In this document: piece by piece, positions 1-7,944 of the stretch | How positions within the stretch are numbered: position 1 is the first letter of the stretch | Layout of the letters: each line of letters opens with the position of its first letter | Source of the DNA: Pseudanabaena sp. Salubria-1 | Lineage (GTDB): Bacteria > Cyanobacteriota > Cyanobacteriia > Pseudanabaenales > Pseudanabaenaceae | Assembly: GCA_023336205.1 (NCBI GenBank) | Contig: JALQCR010000056.1 | Span: 1 to 41,027, forward strand | Direction: 5' to 3' | DNA length: 41,027 bases | Position numbers and translations under genes: made by a program | Notes under the pieces: generated by a model | The model's input: the letters and a program-made list of their open reading frames with translations, nothing else | What the model was told of the DNA's origin: nothing | The model's database searches: none

Positions 1-40
1 GGGGCTTTTTAAAAAAAAAAAAAATATATAAAATTTTTTT
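1..40. other. Homopolymer-rich contig end
   Basis: The first bases are runs of A and T with no coding potential, directly next to a strong hairpin. The same kind of simple sequence is found at the other end of the window and inside a hairpin repeat near position 5050. I infer assembly or sequencing noise at a hard-to-read palindrome rather than genuine sequence. Confidence 0.5.
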
Positions 41-127
41 TGGTGTTTCCAGCGCCAAAGGCGCTGGAAACACCAAAATCGGTTTTTTTAAAGCCCACCG
101 CAGGTGTTCTTTCAAAAAACCGATTTT
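38..127. repeat. Compound hairpin repeat with the AAAACCGATTTT arm
   Basis: A 19-bp stem with an AAA loop (38-56 pairs with 60-78) is followed by an arm AAAATCGGTTTT (75-86) that pairs with AAAAAACCGATTTT at 114-127. The same arm with the same TAATGA tail recurs at 26813-26920 around different hairpins. No gene is present. A transcription-terminating or mobile palindromic role is inferred. Confidence 0.7.
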
Positions 128-139
128 TATAATGAGTGA

Positions 140-226
140 GACTTACACAAAAGAACCCATCGTAAGAGCAATTCATGAATTGCCCTTACGATAGAATGCG
201 GTTTTTGAGATATTTTTGCGTAAGTC
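140..226. repeat. MITE-like repeat with GACTTACRCAAAA ends
   Basis: The ends GACTTACACAAAA (140-152) and TTTTGCGTAAGTC (214-226) are inverted copies with one mismatch. Between them lies an almost perfect 34-bp palindrome (159-192) centred on CAATTCATGAATTG. The same centre sits in the 60-bp palindrome at 27898-27957. The element is too short for a transposase, so it would be non-autonomous if mobile. Confidence 0.6.
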
Positions 227-242
227 CTAATGAGAATTGCTG

Positions 243-360
243 GAGTAGAAAAGATGCGAAGCATTCTTTTCTACTCTATGATCTGATTGGCAACTAATAC
301 CAATTTATAAAAGTGTGGCGACACTTTTGTGAATTAAAAACCAAACCCTGTAAGGGTTTT
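243..360. repeat. Three small hairpins upstream of the FHA gene
   Basis: Short inverted repeats lie at about 243-276 (arms GAGTAGAAAAG), 310-329 (AAAAGTGT arms) and 344-360 (AAACCC arms). No open reading frame of note is present. They may form the leader or an upstream terminator. Confidence 0.45.
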
Positions 361-426
361 AAAAACGGCTTCTTTAATGATTAAAGTCAATGCTAAAATT
401 TTGAAATAAAAGCAAATCCTGTAGCA

Positions 427-912
427 TTGGCAGTCAAAACACTCCTGATTCTGCAAAATCCCTACATTAGACCCGTGATTACGCTAAATCTGCTGCATCC
501 TATCAAATCTGTACCAATCCAAACATGGAAATTTAATTCTGAGCCTGTAATTCGGATTGGGCGTTCAGGAGATAATGACGTGATTCTCTACAGTTCTGTT
601 GTTTCTCGCTACCACGTCGAGCTATATCATCACTCTCAGTATTGGGAAATTGTCAATATTGGGGCAAACGGTACATATATTGACGATCAGCAAATAGAGA
701 GTGAGCGTGTGCAGAATGGTGTGATTATTCGCCTTGCAACGGCTGGTCCCAAATTGCAGATTTTACTAGATGGGGCTGAAGCGATCACTCCTTCACTGCG
801 TGACATTGTTGCTACTCAAGCCACATCATCCAATAATCCCACATCATCAACTGCTCCGACATCTCCAACTCTGCCAACCGATGTTCGCCCTACTGTTATG
901 TCACGGAAGTAA
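427..912 (+). CDS. FHA-domain phosphopeptide-binding protein
   Basis: A forkhead-associated domain occupies roughly residues 35-112. The GRSGDNDV, VSRYHVEL and NGTYID motifs are those that bind phosphothreonine peptides in this family. The last 45 residues are a Thr/Ser/Pro/Ala-rich tail, probably disordered and possibly itself phosphorylated. No enzymatic domain or membrane segment is visible, so this should be a cytoplasmic adaptor reading Ser/Thr kinase signalling; the partner cannot be told. The start given is a TTG just after an in-frame stop at 394-396. No clear ribosome-binding site supports it, and a start a little further in is possible. It lies 171 bases upstream of tig and is probably a separate transcript. 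Confidence 0.85.
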   Translation: MAVKTLLILQNPYIRPVITLNLLHPIKSVPIQTWKFNSEPVIRIGRSGDNDVILYSSVVSRYHVELYHHSQYWEIVNIGANGTYIDDQQIESERVQNGVIIRLATAGPKLQILLDGAEAITPSLRDIVATQATSSNNPTSSTAPTSPTLPTDVRPTVMSRK

Positions 913-993
913 TTTGATTTATATCTTTTTGAAATATGCGATCGCCAATATCGTATTATCATAGACTTGGCATAATTTGGCACTCGCTGACAG

Positions 994-1079
994 TTTTGCC
1001 AAAAGTTGGCAAAAGTCCAAAAAATGTTTTTTGATTTCTAGATATATTCAATCTAGGCATACTTAATCTAGGCATATTT
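994..1079 (+). promoter_or_regulatory. Inverted repeat and tandem 15-mers upstream of tig
   Basis: A 7-bp inverted repeat (TTTTGCC at 994-1000, GGCAAAA at 1008-1014) is followed by two adjacent 15-bp direct repeats, AATCTAGGCATACTT at 1050-1064 and AATCTAGGCATATTT at 1065-1079. The second ends four bases before the tig start codon. The position suggests an operator or a translation-control site. No known regulator is recognised. Confidence 0.4.
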
Positions 1080-1083
1080 AATA

Positions 1084-2493
1084 ATGAAGGTCACTCTAGA
1101 GAAGCTTCCCGCTAGTCAAATTGGTTTTGACATTCAAGTAGAAGGAGCAAAGTCTCAAGCAATATACGATCGCATCGTCAAAGACTTGACACGCACGATG
1201 CAAGTCCCAGGGTTTCGTAAAGGCAAAGCGCCCACTCAACTTGTATTGAGACAAGTTGGCAGTCAGCGACTCAAAGCTAATGTCCTTGAAGAGTTACTAG
1301 AAAAAACCTTAAACGAAGCCCTTGCTGAGAATAAAGAAGTTAAAGATAAGGCTCTGGGAGGCTTTCAACTAATTACAGATATTGAAACTCTTGTCCAAAC
1401 CTTCACCCCAGGGCAAGAAGTAACCTTTAAAGCTGCGATCGACGTTGAGCCAGAAGTAGCTCTTGCAAAATATCAAGGCTTCACGGTCAAAGCTGAAGAA
1501 ATTAAGCCTGACCTCACCGAAGTCGATCGCACCTTAAACGACTTTCAAGTCCGCAAGGCTACTATTGTACCCATTGAAGATCGTGGAATCGAACTAAACG
1601 ATGTTGTCACCGTCGATCTCAAAGTCCTCGATCGCTCTACAGGCGAAGAATTGCCCGATGCTGGCGAAGAAGATTTTCAGTTAGATGTTGATGAAAAGGC
1701 ATTTATCCCTGAAGTCGTTAAAGCGATCATCGGTGCAGCGATCGATGATGTCATTGAAGTTGAGTCAATTTTCCCTGAAGAATATTATCCTGAAGAATAT
1801 GTCGGCAAGGAAATCAAGTATGTAGTCACAATCAAATCGATCAAAGGTCGTGAGCTTCCTGCCCTTGATGACGAGTTTGCTCAATCAATCAGCGACAAAC
1901 AAACGATCACAGAATTGCGCGAACTTCTAGAAAAGCGGGTAATCGACGAAGCAGAGTCGAAAACTCTAGCTAACAAAGAACGTGCCGTCCTTGATGCACT
2001 AACTGCCGAACTTGATGTTGATTTACCTGCAACTCTTTTGCAGCAAGAACTAGACTTTTTGGTAAGACAACAAGCTAATTATTTGCAAGAGCGTATCGAT
2101 CCTGCGATGGCAAAGCAACTATTTACCAAGGAATTGGTTGAAGAAATGCGCCGACTCAATCAACCAGAGGCGGTTAACCGTCTTAGACGCAAAGTCGCCC
2201 TTGATAAAATCGCTGAGGAAGAAAAGCTATCTGTCGATGAAGCCGAGCTCAAAGAAAGAGTCGCCAACACCTTGGAAATGCTCAAAGATCCCAATATCGA
2301 TCCTGCTAGATTAGCTGGCTTAATTCGTGAGGAAATGCGGACTGAAGTCGCAGTGGCATGGTTGATTGAGCATTCTGAAATCGAATTAGTCGAGCAAGGA
2401 TCACTCCAGCCAGAGCCTGAGGCTCTCGAAAGTATCTCACCAGAGGGTGACACAGACGTTGTAACTGTTGAGGCAACATCTGAAGAAGCTTAA
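1084..2493 (+). CDS. tig: Trigger factor, ribosome-associated chaperone/PPIase
   Basis: The protein has the full trigger factor layout. The N-terminal ribosome-binding domain has the signature GFRKGKAP at residues 43-50, which docks on ribosomal protein L23. An FKBP-type peptidyl-prolyl isomerase domain follows at about residues 165-255, then a helical C-terminal chaperone arm. At 469 residues it is slightly longer than E. coli Tig (432), because of an acidic C-terminal tail. It binds nascent chains at the exit tunnel in the cytoplasm. It stands directly upstream of clpP and clpX, the classic bacterial order tig-clpP-clpX. A strong terminator lies right after the stop, so clpPX probably also has its own promoter. 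Confidence 0.97.
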   Translation: MKVTLEKLPASQIGFDIQVEGAKSQAIYDRIVKDLTRTMQVPGFRKGKAPTQLVLRQVGSQRLKANVLEELLEKTLNEALAENKEVKDKALGGFQLITDIETLVQTFTPGQEVTFKAAIDVEPEVALAKYQGFTVKAEEIKPDLTEVDRTLNDFQVRKATIVPIEDRGIELNDVVTVDLKVLDRSTGEELPDAGEEDFQLDVDEKAFIPEVVKAIIGAAIDDVIEVESIFPEEYYPEEYVGKEIKYVVTIKSIKGRELPALDDEFAQSISDKQTITELRELLEKRVIDEAESKTLANKERAVLDALTAELDVDLPATLLQQELDFLVRQQANYLQERIDPAMAKQLFTKELVEEMRRLNQPEAVNRLRRKVALDKIAEEEKLSVDEAELKERVANTLEMLKDPNIDPARLAGLIREEMRTEVAVAWLIEHSEIELVEQGSLQPEPEALESISPEGDTDVVTVEATSEEA

Positions 2494-2495
2494 TT

Positions 2496-2532
2496 AAAAG
2501 AGAGAGGAGTGCTTTGCACCCCTCTCTCTTTT
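2496..2532 (+). terminator. Rho-independent terminator after tig
   Basis: A hairpin with arms AAAAGAGAGAGG and CCTCTCTCTTTT and an inner GTGC/GCAC extension begins three bases after the tig stop and ends in a T run. This would insulate tig from clpP. Confidence 0.85.
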
Positions 2533-2656
2533 AAATTGCATAAGATAGTATAGCTATACCAATACTATTTTTGAGGCATAATAGCTTTTAAGTTGGTATG
2601 GTAAAACTTAAGATTTCCCTCTCAAGTTTTGCCTAAAATGACTCATCAAAATTACG

Positions 2657-3340
2657 GTGAATTCAAAACGCATGTACCCTTTATCTAGTCAATTAGCATC
2701 AAACAACTTTGCGATCGCGACCCAAAATCAGGTTGTGCCGATGGTAGTCGAGCAATCAGGTAAAGGCGAGAGAGCATTTGATATTTTCTCGCGCTTACTG
2801 CGTGAGCGGATTGTGTTCTTGGGTTCGCAAGTAGATGACACCACATCAAACTTAATTATGTCCCAGCTTTTGTTTTTAGAAGCTGAAGATCCTGAAAAGG
2901 ATATTTACCTCTATATCAACTCTCCTGGTGGCTCAGTCTACGCAGGCATGGCGATCCTCGACACTATGAATCATGTTCGCCCCGACGTTTGTACTATCTG
3001 CATGGGACTAGCTGCAAGCATGGGCGCGTTCCTACTAGCGGCTGGCGCTAAAGGCAAGCGGATGTCTTTGCCAAATGCGAGGATCATGATTCACCAACCT
3101 CTTGGTGGTGCGCAAGGTCAGGCAGTTGATATCGAGATCCAAGCGCGGGAAATCTTGTACATCAAGCGATCGCTCAATGAGATGCTAGCTGCCAACACAG
3201 GCAAGCCTCTCGAACAGATCGAGCAAGATACCGAGCGTGATTTCTTTATGTCACCTGCGGAAGCTCAACAATATGGTTTAATCGATCAAGTTTTAACCAA
3301 TTCCAAAAGCCTCCAGCCATCTGCCCTATCCCTAGTCTAG
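2657..3340 (+). CDS. clpP: ATP-dependent Clp protease proteolytic subunit
   Basis: This is a ClpP serine peptidase, which forms a tetradecameric barrel degrading proteins fed by ClpX or ClpC. The catalytic triad is present: Ser121 in AASMGAF, His146 in MIHQPLGG and Asp195 in TERDFFM, with spacings identical to the E. coli enzyme. The length of 227 residues with this start is normal. The GTG start at 2657 gives an N-terminus MNSKRMYPL; an ATG at 2672 is an equally possible start. The stop is 17 bases upstream of clpX, so the two are surely co-transcribed. Cyanobacteria usually carry several clpP paralogues, and I cannot say which this is beyond its being the clpX-linked copy. Confidence 0.96.
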   Translation: MNSKRMYPLSSQLASNNFAIATQNQVVPMVVEQSGKGERAFDIFSRLLRERIVFLGSQVDDTTSNLIMSQLLFLEAEDPEKDIYLYINSPGGSVYAGMAILDTMNHVRPDVCTICMGLAASMGAFLLAAGAKGKRMSLPNARIMIHQPLGGAQGQAVDIEIQAREILYIKRSLNEMLAANTGKPLEQIEQDTERDFFMSPAEAQQYGLIDQVLTNSKSLQPSALSLV

Positions 3341-3357
3341 CCACAGCGAGATAGCTT

Positions 3358-4695
3358 ATGCCCAGTAAATATGACTCTCATCTAAAATGTTCCTTCTGTG
3401 GTAAATCGCAGGAGCAGGTACGCAAGCTAATTGCTGGACCAGGGGTATACATTTGTGATGAGTGTGTGGATTTATGTAACGAAATCCTTGATGAGGAGCT
3501 CTTTAATAGTGCTCCACCCCAAGCTACCCAGCGCAAAGACCCTGCCAACGAAAAGCGGAAAACCAAAACTGCGGCGAATCTTAATCTTAGTCAGATCCCT
3601 AAGCCTCGTGATATCAAGCGCTATCTCGATGAAAATGTAGTTGGTCAGGACGAAGCTAAAAAAGTTTTGTCGGTTGCCGTGTATAACCACTACAAGCGAC
3701 TAAGTTTTATTGAATCGATGGCAAAAGGTCAGAATGAAGACGGAATCGAACTTCAGAAGTCGAATATTTTGCTGATTGGCCCCACAGGTTGCGGCAAGAC
3801 CCTATTGGCACAGACTTTAGCAGAAATGCTAGATGTGCCTTTTGCGGTTGCCGATGCTACAACACTAACTGAGGCTGGCTATGTCGGTGAAGATGTAGAG
3901 AATATTTTACTAAGACTGCTACAGGTAGCCGATCTTGATGTCGAAGAGGCTCAGCGCGGTATTATTTACATTGATGAAATCGATAAAATTGCCCGTAAGG
4001 GAGAAAATACTTCGATTACCCGCGATGTATCGGGCGAAGGTGTCCAGCAAGCCTTATTGAAAATGTTAGAGGGCACGATCGCTAATGTACCACCTCAAGG
4101 TGGTCGTAAGCATCCTTACCAAGACTGCATCCAGATAGACACCAAAAACATCCTGTTTATCTGTGGTGGTGCTTTCGGTGGCATGGAGAAGCTGATTGAG
4201 CAACGCATCGGTAAAAAATCAATGGGATTTGTGCAGCAGGGTGAGTCGATTCCCCGCGAAAAGCGTACTGCGGAAATCCTCAAGAATGTACAGCCCGATG
4301 ATCTTGTTAAGTTTGGGATGATTCCTGAGTTTATCGGTCGTGTGCCAGTTACGGCTGTACTCGATCCTTTGGATGAAAAAGCGCTGATGGCAATTTTAAC
4401 TGAGCCTCGTAGTGCCTTGATCAAGCAGTATCAAAAGCTCTTGAAAATGGATAATGTCCAGCTTGAGTTTCAACCTGATGCGGTACAGGCGATCGCTAAA
4501 GAAGCCTATCGACGTAAAACAGGAGCGAGAGCTTTACGCGGCATTGTTGAGCAGTTGATGCTGGATATGATGTACGAGTTACCTTCGCGCAAGGATGTAA
4601 CTAAATGTTCGATAACTCTCGATATGGTTGAGAAATTATCCACAGCCGAGATTTTGCAGCATCCTGCATCAATACCCAAACCAGAATCAGCATAG
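3358..4695 (+). CDS. clpX: ClpX, ATPase and specificity subunit of ClpXP
   Basis: ClpX unfolds substrates and threads them into ClpP. Visible features are the N-terminal zinc-binding domain with cysteines 11, 14, 33 and 36, the Walker A motif GPTGCGKT at residues 141-148, a GYVG pore loop, Walker B (IYIDEIDK) and a GF-type ClpP-binding loop within IGKKSMGF. At 445 residues it is the expected size and intact. It follows clpP by 17 bases in one operon. A terminator begins on the last base of its stop codon. Confidence 0.97.
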   Translation: MPSKYDSHLKCSFCGKSQEQVRKLIAGPGVYICDECVDLCNEILDEELFNSAPPQATQRKDPANEKRKTKTAANLNLSQIPKPRDIKRYLDENVVGQDEAKKVLSVAVYNHYKRLSFIESMAKGQNEDGIELQKSNILLIGPTGCGKTLLAQTLAEMLDVPFAVADATTLTEAGYVGEDVENILLRLLQVADLDVEEAQRGIIYIDEIDKIARKGENTSITRDVSGEGVQQALLKMLEGTIANVPPQGGRKHPYQDCIQIDTKNILFICGGAFGGMEKLIEQRIGKKSMGFVQQGESIPREKRTAEILKNVQPDDLVKFGMIPEFIGRVPVTAVLDPLDEKALMAILTEPRSALIKQYQKLLKMDNVQLEFQPDAVQAIAKEAYRRKTGARALRGIVEQLMLDMMYELPSRKDVTKCSITLDMVEKLSTAEILQHPASIPKPESA

Positions 4696-4733
4696 ACAAA
4701 AAAAAGACTCGCTACGCGAGTCTTTTTTTTGTC
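4695..4733 (+). terminator. Terminator of the clpP-clpX operon
   Basis: GACAAAAAAAAGACTCGC and its complement flank a GCTACGC-type turn, ending in a run of eight T. The stem begins on the last base of the clpX stop codon. Confidence 0.9.
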
Positions 4734-5003
4734 GCCCCAAAAGAGAAATGGGGGGGGGCGGGGGCGGGCGTTATGGTTTTTTTTTTTTTAATATGTGTTA
4801 AAAATAGTTTTTTCTCGCGACTTGTGTGTACACGGTAGCTTAAAAAGGGGGATTGAGGGGGATCTCTTAGGGTTTTCAGCGCCAGAAGGTAATTCTTAAC
4901 CAGCAAAGAGAAAAGACCGTCAAAAATGTCAAGGATTACGACCAAGATGGAAATGCAATCCAGAATATCAAATTTGTGAATTGGTATTACACATATAAAT
5001 TAC
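4734..5003. other. Non-coding stretch with G-rich run and repeat fragments
   Basis: A G/C homopolymer patch (about 4749-4771) and a long T run are followed by fragments of dispersed repeats. One is a 20-base segment at 4820-4839 that occurs as an exact inverted copy at 32240-32259. I see no gene. The homopolymer patch is probably artefactual. Confidence 0.5.
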
Positions 5004-5132
5004 TATAGCAAAAAAAAAAAATATTTAATTTTTCCAAAACAAAAAAAAAAAACCCCCCGCCGCGCCGCCCCCCCCCCCCGCCACTCATCTTTTTGGTTTT
5101 GATTTGTCCTATCTATCTCTTGCGTTGCTATA
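5004..5132. repeat. MITE-like repeat with TATAGCAA ends and a corrupted core
   Basis: The left end TATAGCAA (5004-5011) and right end TTGCTATA (5125-5132) are inverted. The right arm, running from TTTTGATTTGTCCT to TTGCTATA, matches the right arm of the repeat at 27028-27145 closely. Where that copy has a GC-rich hairpin core, this one has runs of A and C (about 5011-5082). I infer one repeat family, with the core here unreliable. Confidence 0.6.
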
Positions 5133-5399
5133 TAACCATTTTGCCGCAATTGCCAAATAAATTAGCAAGAAATTAACAAGTACATTGATAAAAACATAGG
5201 ATATTGGTAGGCGAAAGAATATTCCCAGATAAATCAAACTTCCTGCTAATCCTAATAGAAAAATAATTAGCCCGATGATGTAGGCATATCCTAAACTAGC
5301 TAGTAACTTTACCAGTAACTTATATTTACGAGGTTGCTCATGAACAAACTTATCTAACTCTTTTACTAGTTTCTCAAATTGAGCTTGATTAATACTCAT
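5109..5399 (-). pseudogene. Truncated membrane protein, possibly an M48 peptidase N-terminus
   Basis: The 96 residues have a charged N-terminal helix and two hydrophobic segments (about residues 34-56 and 66-87). The pattern resembles the membrane-anchoring N-terminus of cyanobacterial M48-type metallopeptidases, but no HEXXH zinc motif is present. The last few codons lie inside the right arm of the TATAGCAA repeat, so the reading frame simply runs into repeat sequence and stops. It is most likely a gene truncated by the repeat or by the assembly problem next to it. A genuine small two-helix membrane protein is the alternative. The family link is from memory of similar sequences and is weak. 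Confidence 0.4.
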
Positions 5400-5522
5400 T
5401 CATGGCTTTATTTACATCTCTTCTCCACGAAATCACTTTGATCTAAGGATTTGGAGATAGTGTTTGAAATAATTCTATGTTTTTTAATACCTCTTACATT
5501 TATTGAGCTATGCATCTAAAAT

Positions 5523-6065
5523 CTATTTTGTAATTAAAGTCTGTCCACAAAACCCACAGAAAAAATGTGTTTCTCCCTTAATGCCTTTAGTCAGCTTGTG
5601 GCAAGATAAGCATAATTGTAGCCCTTTCTTATCAGCTTCAGCTTGTAAGAAGTTTTTTTCTGTCTTGGCTAAGATATCTACTATTTGAGAACAAGGATCG
5701 AGTTGGCAACCATAAAATATTGCTACCAGTTCAGAGCAAAAAGTTAGCTTCTCATCAGATTTAGGTAGTGCGATAATTCTAAGGAGAAAATCTTGGCATA
5801 GCTTTGATTCTACATTTAACTCCCACCTTGCGATCGCTCTAAGCAGAGAGTTCATGTATATCAATAAGTTTACAGAATCTTGCTTAATTTCAATTTGTGT
5901 AGTTTCCGTTACACGATAACGATTTTGGACTTCCCGAAATAATCCAATAAACTTCTTAGCTATAGAAGATTGTAATTTAACGCCATGATGTTCCGCAATT
6001 TGTTGAAGAGCTATTTCTATTCCTTGGTCGTAGGCGACATTATGAGTTTCCATCTTATCACTCAC
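5523..6065 (-). CDS. Uncharacterised protein with C-terminal zinc ribbon
   Basis: I do not recognise the family. The body (residues 1-145) is mostly predicted helix and rich in Leu, Ile and Lys. The last 35 residues hold two Cys pairs, CLSC and CGFC, about 18 residues apart, typical of a zinc ribbon. No signal peptide or membrane segment is visible, so it should be cytoplasmic. The start given is GTG; an ATG four codons further in (METHNV) is plausible. It begins 15 bases after the stop of the Cys-containing gene at 6081-6536 on the same strand, so the two form an operon. Confidence 0.7.
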   Translation of the reverse strand: MSDKMETHNVAYDQGIEIALQQIAEHHGVKLQSSIAKKFIGLFREVQNRYRVTETTQIEIKQDSVNLLIYMNSLLRAIARWELNVESKLCQDFLLRIIALPKSDEKLTFCSELVAIFYGCQLDPCSQIVDILAKTEKNFLQAEADKKGLQLCLSCHKLTKGIKGETHFFCGFCGQTLITK

Positions 6066-6080
6066 TGAATTTATATGAAT

Positions 6081-6536
6081 CTAGCTAAATCTATCGTTTT
6101 CTTGTGTGGCTATCATGCTAAGAAATTTGTGCGATGTCATAATCCGTCGAACAGTCATCAGGGCTAAGTTTGAGGTTAAAGCAGTAAAAAATGGTTGTTG
6201 AGAAAGGACTAACATCCACCAGTTACTGCTTTTCTGACTGGCTTCATGCCACTTTTGTACCTCTTCGTGAGAGGGTCTACCCACAACTCTCAACATAATG
6301 GCTTTGCTAGGAGTTAAATCTACTGGTATCGCAACACAATATCCCAGTTTGCCATTGGTAATAAACTCCTCTGGGGTGGAACAAAGATGAACATTTTTTT
6401 GACAAGCTTGACAGTATCTTTGTTTTGGATTGGAAGTTTCAGTCAATCCTTGCCAACGTTGAGAACAGCGAAACTCAAGTAATTTATCACAGTTCCAAAT
6501 CTCTGAGTTTAACGGATCAAACTCGGTGCTAGACAT
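6081..6536 (-). CDS. Uncharacterised Cys-rich protein, first gene of a pair
   Basis: I do not recognise a named family. The N-terminal half has Cys residues in a patterned arrangement: FRCSQRW, RYCQACQKNVHLC and GYCVAIP. This suggests metal binding of the type CxxC...C. The second half has a weakly hydrophobic stretch. The start is chosen at 6536 because AAGGAG lies about nine bases upstream; a longer frame from 6575 lacks this. The next gene follows after 15 bases, and both carry Cys pairs, so a joint function is likely though unknown. The pair lies just downstream, in its own orientation, of the ISL3 element. Confidence 0.7.
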   Translation of the reverse strand: MSSTEFDPLNSEIWNCDKLLEFRCSQRWQGLTETSNPKQRYCQACQKNVHLCSTPEEFITNGKLGYCVAIPVDLTPSKAIMLRVVGRPSHEEVQKWHEASQKSSNWWMLVLSQQPFFTALTSNLALMTVRRIMTSHKFLSMIATQENDRFS

Positions 6537-6627
6537 TTTGATCACTCCTTGTAGATAACATTTCTGTAATATCACCTATATCATGCATCATATATCTAGG
6601 CTAAGTAGAGCTATGCAAAATCTCGAC

Positions 6628-6635
6628 AATTAATT
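6628..6635. repeat. Target-site duplication, left copy (AATTAATT)
   Basis: AATTAATT directly abuts the left end of the ISL3 element and is repeated exactly at 7922-7929. Eight bases is the usual duplication size of the ISL3 family. Confidence 0.95.
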
Positions 6636-7921
6636 GGCTCTATCGTTCAAACTATGCTCGACCAATATCTAAATGCCAACAAATTAGAGATCGCAACTTA
6701 AAATTATCAAAATTCCTGAAGCCATACCCAGATCGTTTAATTAGCTTTAACTTATTATTGATACCCTCAACAACGCCATTAGTAGTGCGGTTCTCAAAGT
6801 AATTAGTAACTTCTCCAAACCATCGACAAATTGTGCCAACACTATCCTTATACGTCTCCTTTGCTGTCTCCATCCAGTCGAGTAATTTTGATGCGCCATC
6901 TCCCCAATTTTTAGCATCTTCAAAGACTCTTCTAAACTCTTCTTTTTGCTGATGCATTTTCCCTAGCAATGGTACCACTTCTCGAATTTCTTCTAATTTT
7001 ATTTTTTGCTTCTCTGTTAAATCTTTTTCGTTCTTTAGTAATGCATACTTACTCTGCTTAAGTGCTTCTTCGATTTTCTTTTTCTCGTTTACATTTTTGT
7101 TTTCTTTATTTGCTTTTTGCAGGTCATTTCGTGCTGTTTTTAGTTCCTCAGGAACTATCTTTGTTACATGGAATCGGTCGGCTACTACCTCTGCTTTTGG
7201 TATTAGTTTGTTGATCAGTCCTTTATAATTTCCACTTAGATCCATACTTACCTCAATAATTTGCTCTAACACCTCTTTTCCCCACCCCTCAAGCTCTTTC
7301 CTTATTTCTTCTTGTTTCCGTGATCGCACAAATCCTATCGGTATTTTTCTGTCTAAATCTACCAATACTACTATGTAGTCCCCTTGTCCTTTTCGTAATG
7401 CTATTTCATCAATCCCAAGTCGTTTTAATGGCTTTAAATCTATTCTAAGTTTTTTTTCGCTAATGTATTTTATCATCGACCACACTTCCTCATCTGTTAA
7501 GTCATTTTGCTTCCCTACATTATGCATATCGCTATGCAATACTTGCTGCACTATCATCTCTGCAAATCTGTTAGTTTGTTTTCGTCTCTTTCCTATAAAT
7601 TCTAGTTCTTCACTGAACGGCTTTTCACATTTTTTACACTTGAATTGACGACGGTTTACTTTTAATAGTACTTCCTGTCCACTAATGCTTAAATCTCTTG
7701 CAAAATACCAGCGATTTTGATGCAGATGATTACTTTCTTCTCCGCATCTTGGACACTTTGCTTTTGTCGTTTTCGCTTCAACCTCTAAAATTAATCGATC
7801 TGCTACTTTTGTGTAGTTTTCTACTTCGATTCCTGGCAGATTTAAAAGTTCGGTTAGAATTGGCTGCATATTTGTTGTTTTGTATCTTATGTTACCTTAG
7901 CATCATTTAGACGATTGAGCC
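6636..7921 (-). mobile_element. Complete ISL3-family insertion sequence (1286 bp)
   Basis: The ends GGCTCTATCGTTCAAACTAT (6636 on) and, inverted, GGCTCAATCGTCTAAATGAT (from 7921) match at 18 of the first 23 positions. The element is bracketed by the 8-bp duplication AATTAATT. It holds one intact transposase gene, so it looks recently active. It separates the Cys-rich gene pair from the remains of a conflict-protein gene starting at 7945, whose upstream region it now occupies. Confidence 0.95.
6652..7869 (-). CDS. ISL3-family transposase
   Basis: The 405-residue protein has the ISL3 layout: an N-terminal zinc finger (CPRCGEES...CKKCEKPF), a helix-turn-helix region, and a DDE catalytic domain. 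The Asp in GIDEIALRKG, the Asp in VVADRFHV and the Glu in NGVVEGINNKLK are the expected catalytic residues. A Lys/Glu-rich helical insertion sits between the second Asp and the Glu, as usual in this family. There is no frameshift. It cuts and pastes the surrounding element by binding its inverted ends. Confidence 0.95.
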   Translation of the reverse strand: MQPILTELLNLPGIEVENYTKVADRLILEVEAKTTKAKCPRCGEESNHLHQNRWYFARDLSISGQEVLLKVNRRQFKCKKCEKPFSEELEFIGKRRKQTNRFAEMIVQQVLHSDMHNVGKQNDLTDEEVWSMIKYISEKKLRIDLKPLKRLGIDEIALRKGQGDYIVVLVDLDRKIPIGFVRSRKQEEIRKELEGWGKEVLEQIIEVSMDLSGNYKGLINKLIPKAEVVADRFHVTKIVPEELKTARNDLQKANKENKNVNEKKKIEEALKQSKYALLKNEKDLTEKQKIKLEEIREVVPLLGKMHQQKEEFRRVFEDAKNWGDGASKLLDWMETAKETYKDSVGTICRWFGEVTNYFENRTTNGVVEGINNKLKLIKRSGYGFRNFDNFKLRSLICWHLDIGRA

Positions 7922-7929
7922 AATTAATT
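7922..7929. repeat. Target-site duplication, right copy (AATTAATT)
   Basis: This is an exact copy of 6628-6635, immediately after the right inverted end of the ISL3 element. Confidence 0.95.
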
Positions 7930-7944
7930 TAACCCAGTTAACAA

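Noticed and set aside
2160..2453. Antisense reading frames within tig, clpX and other core genes
   Set aside because: They are shadows of strongly supported genes, have no ribosome-binding sites and show compositionally odd proteins rich in Ser, Arg or Leu.
4745..4775. G-quadruplex regulatory element in the G-rich run
   Set aside because: The G run is part of a homopolymer patch resembling the noise at the contig ends, so its sequence cannot be trusted.
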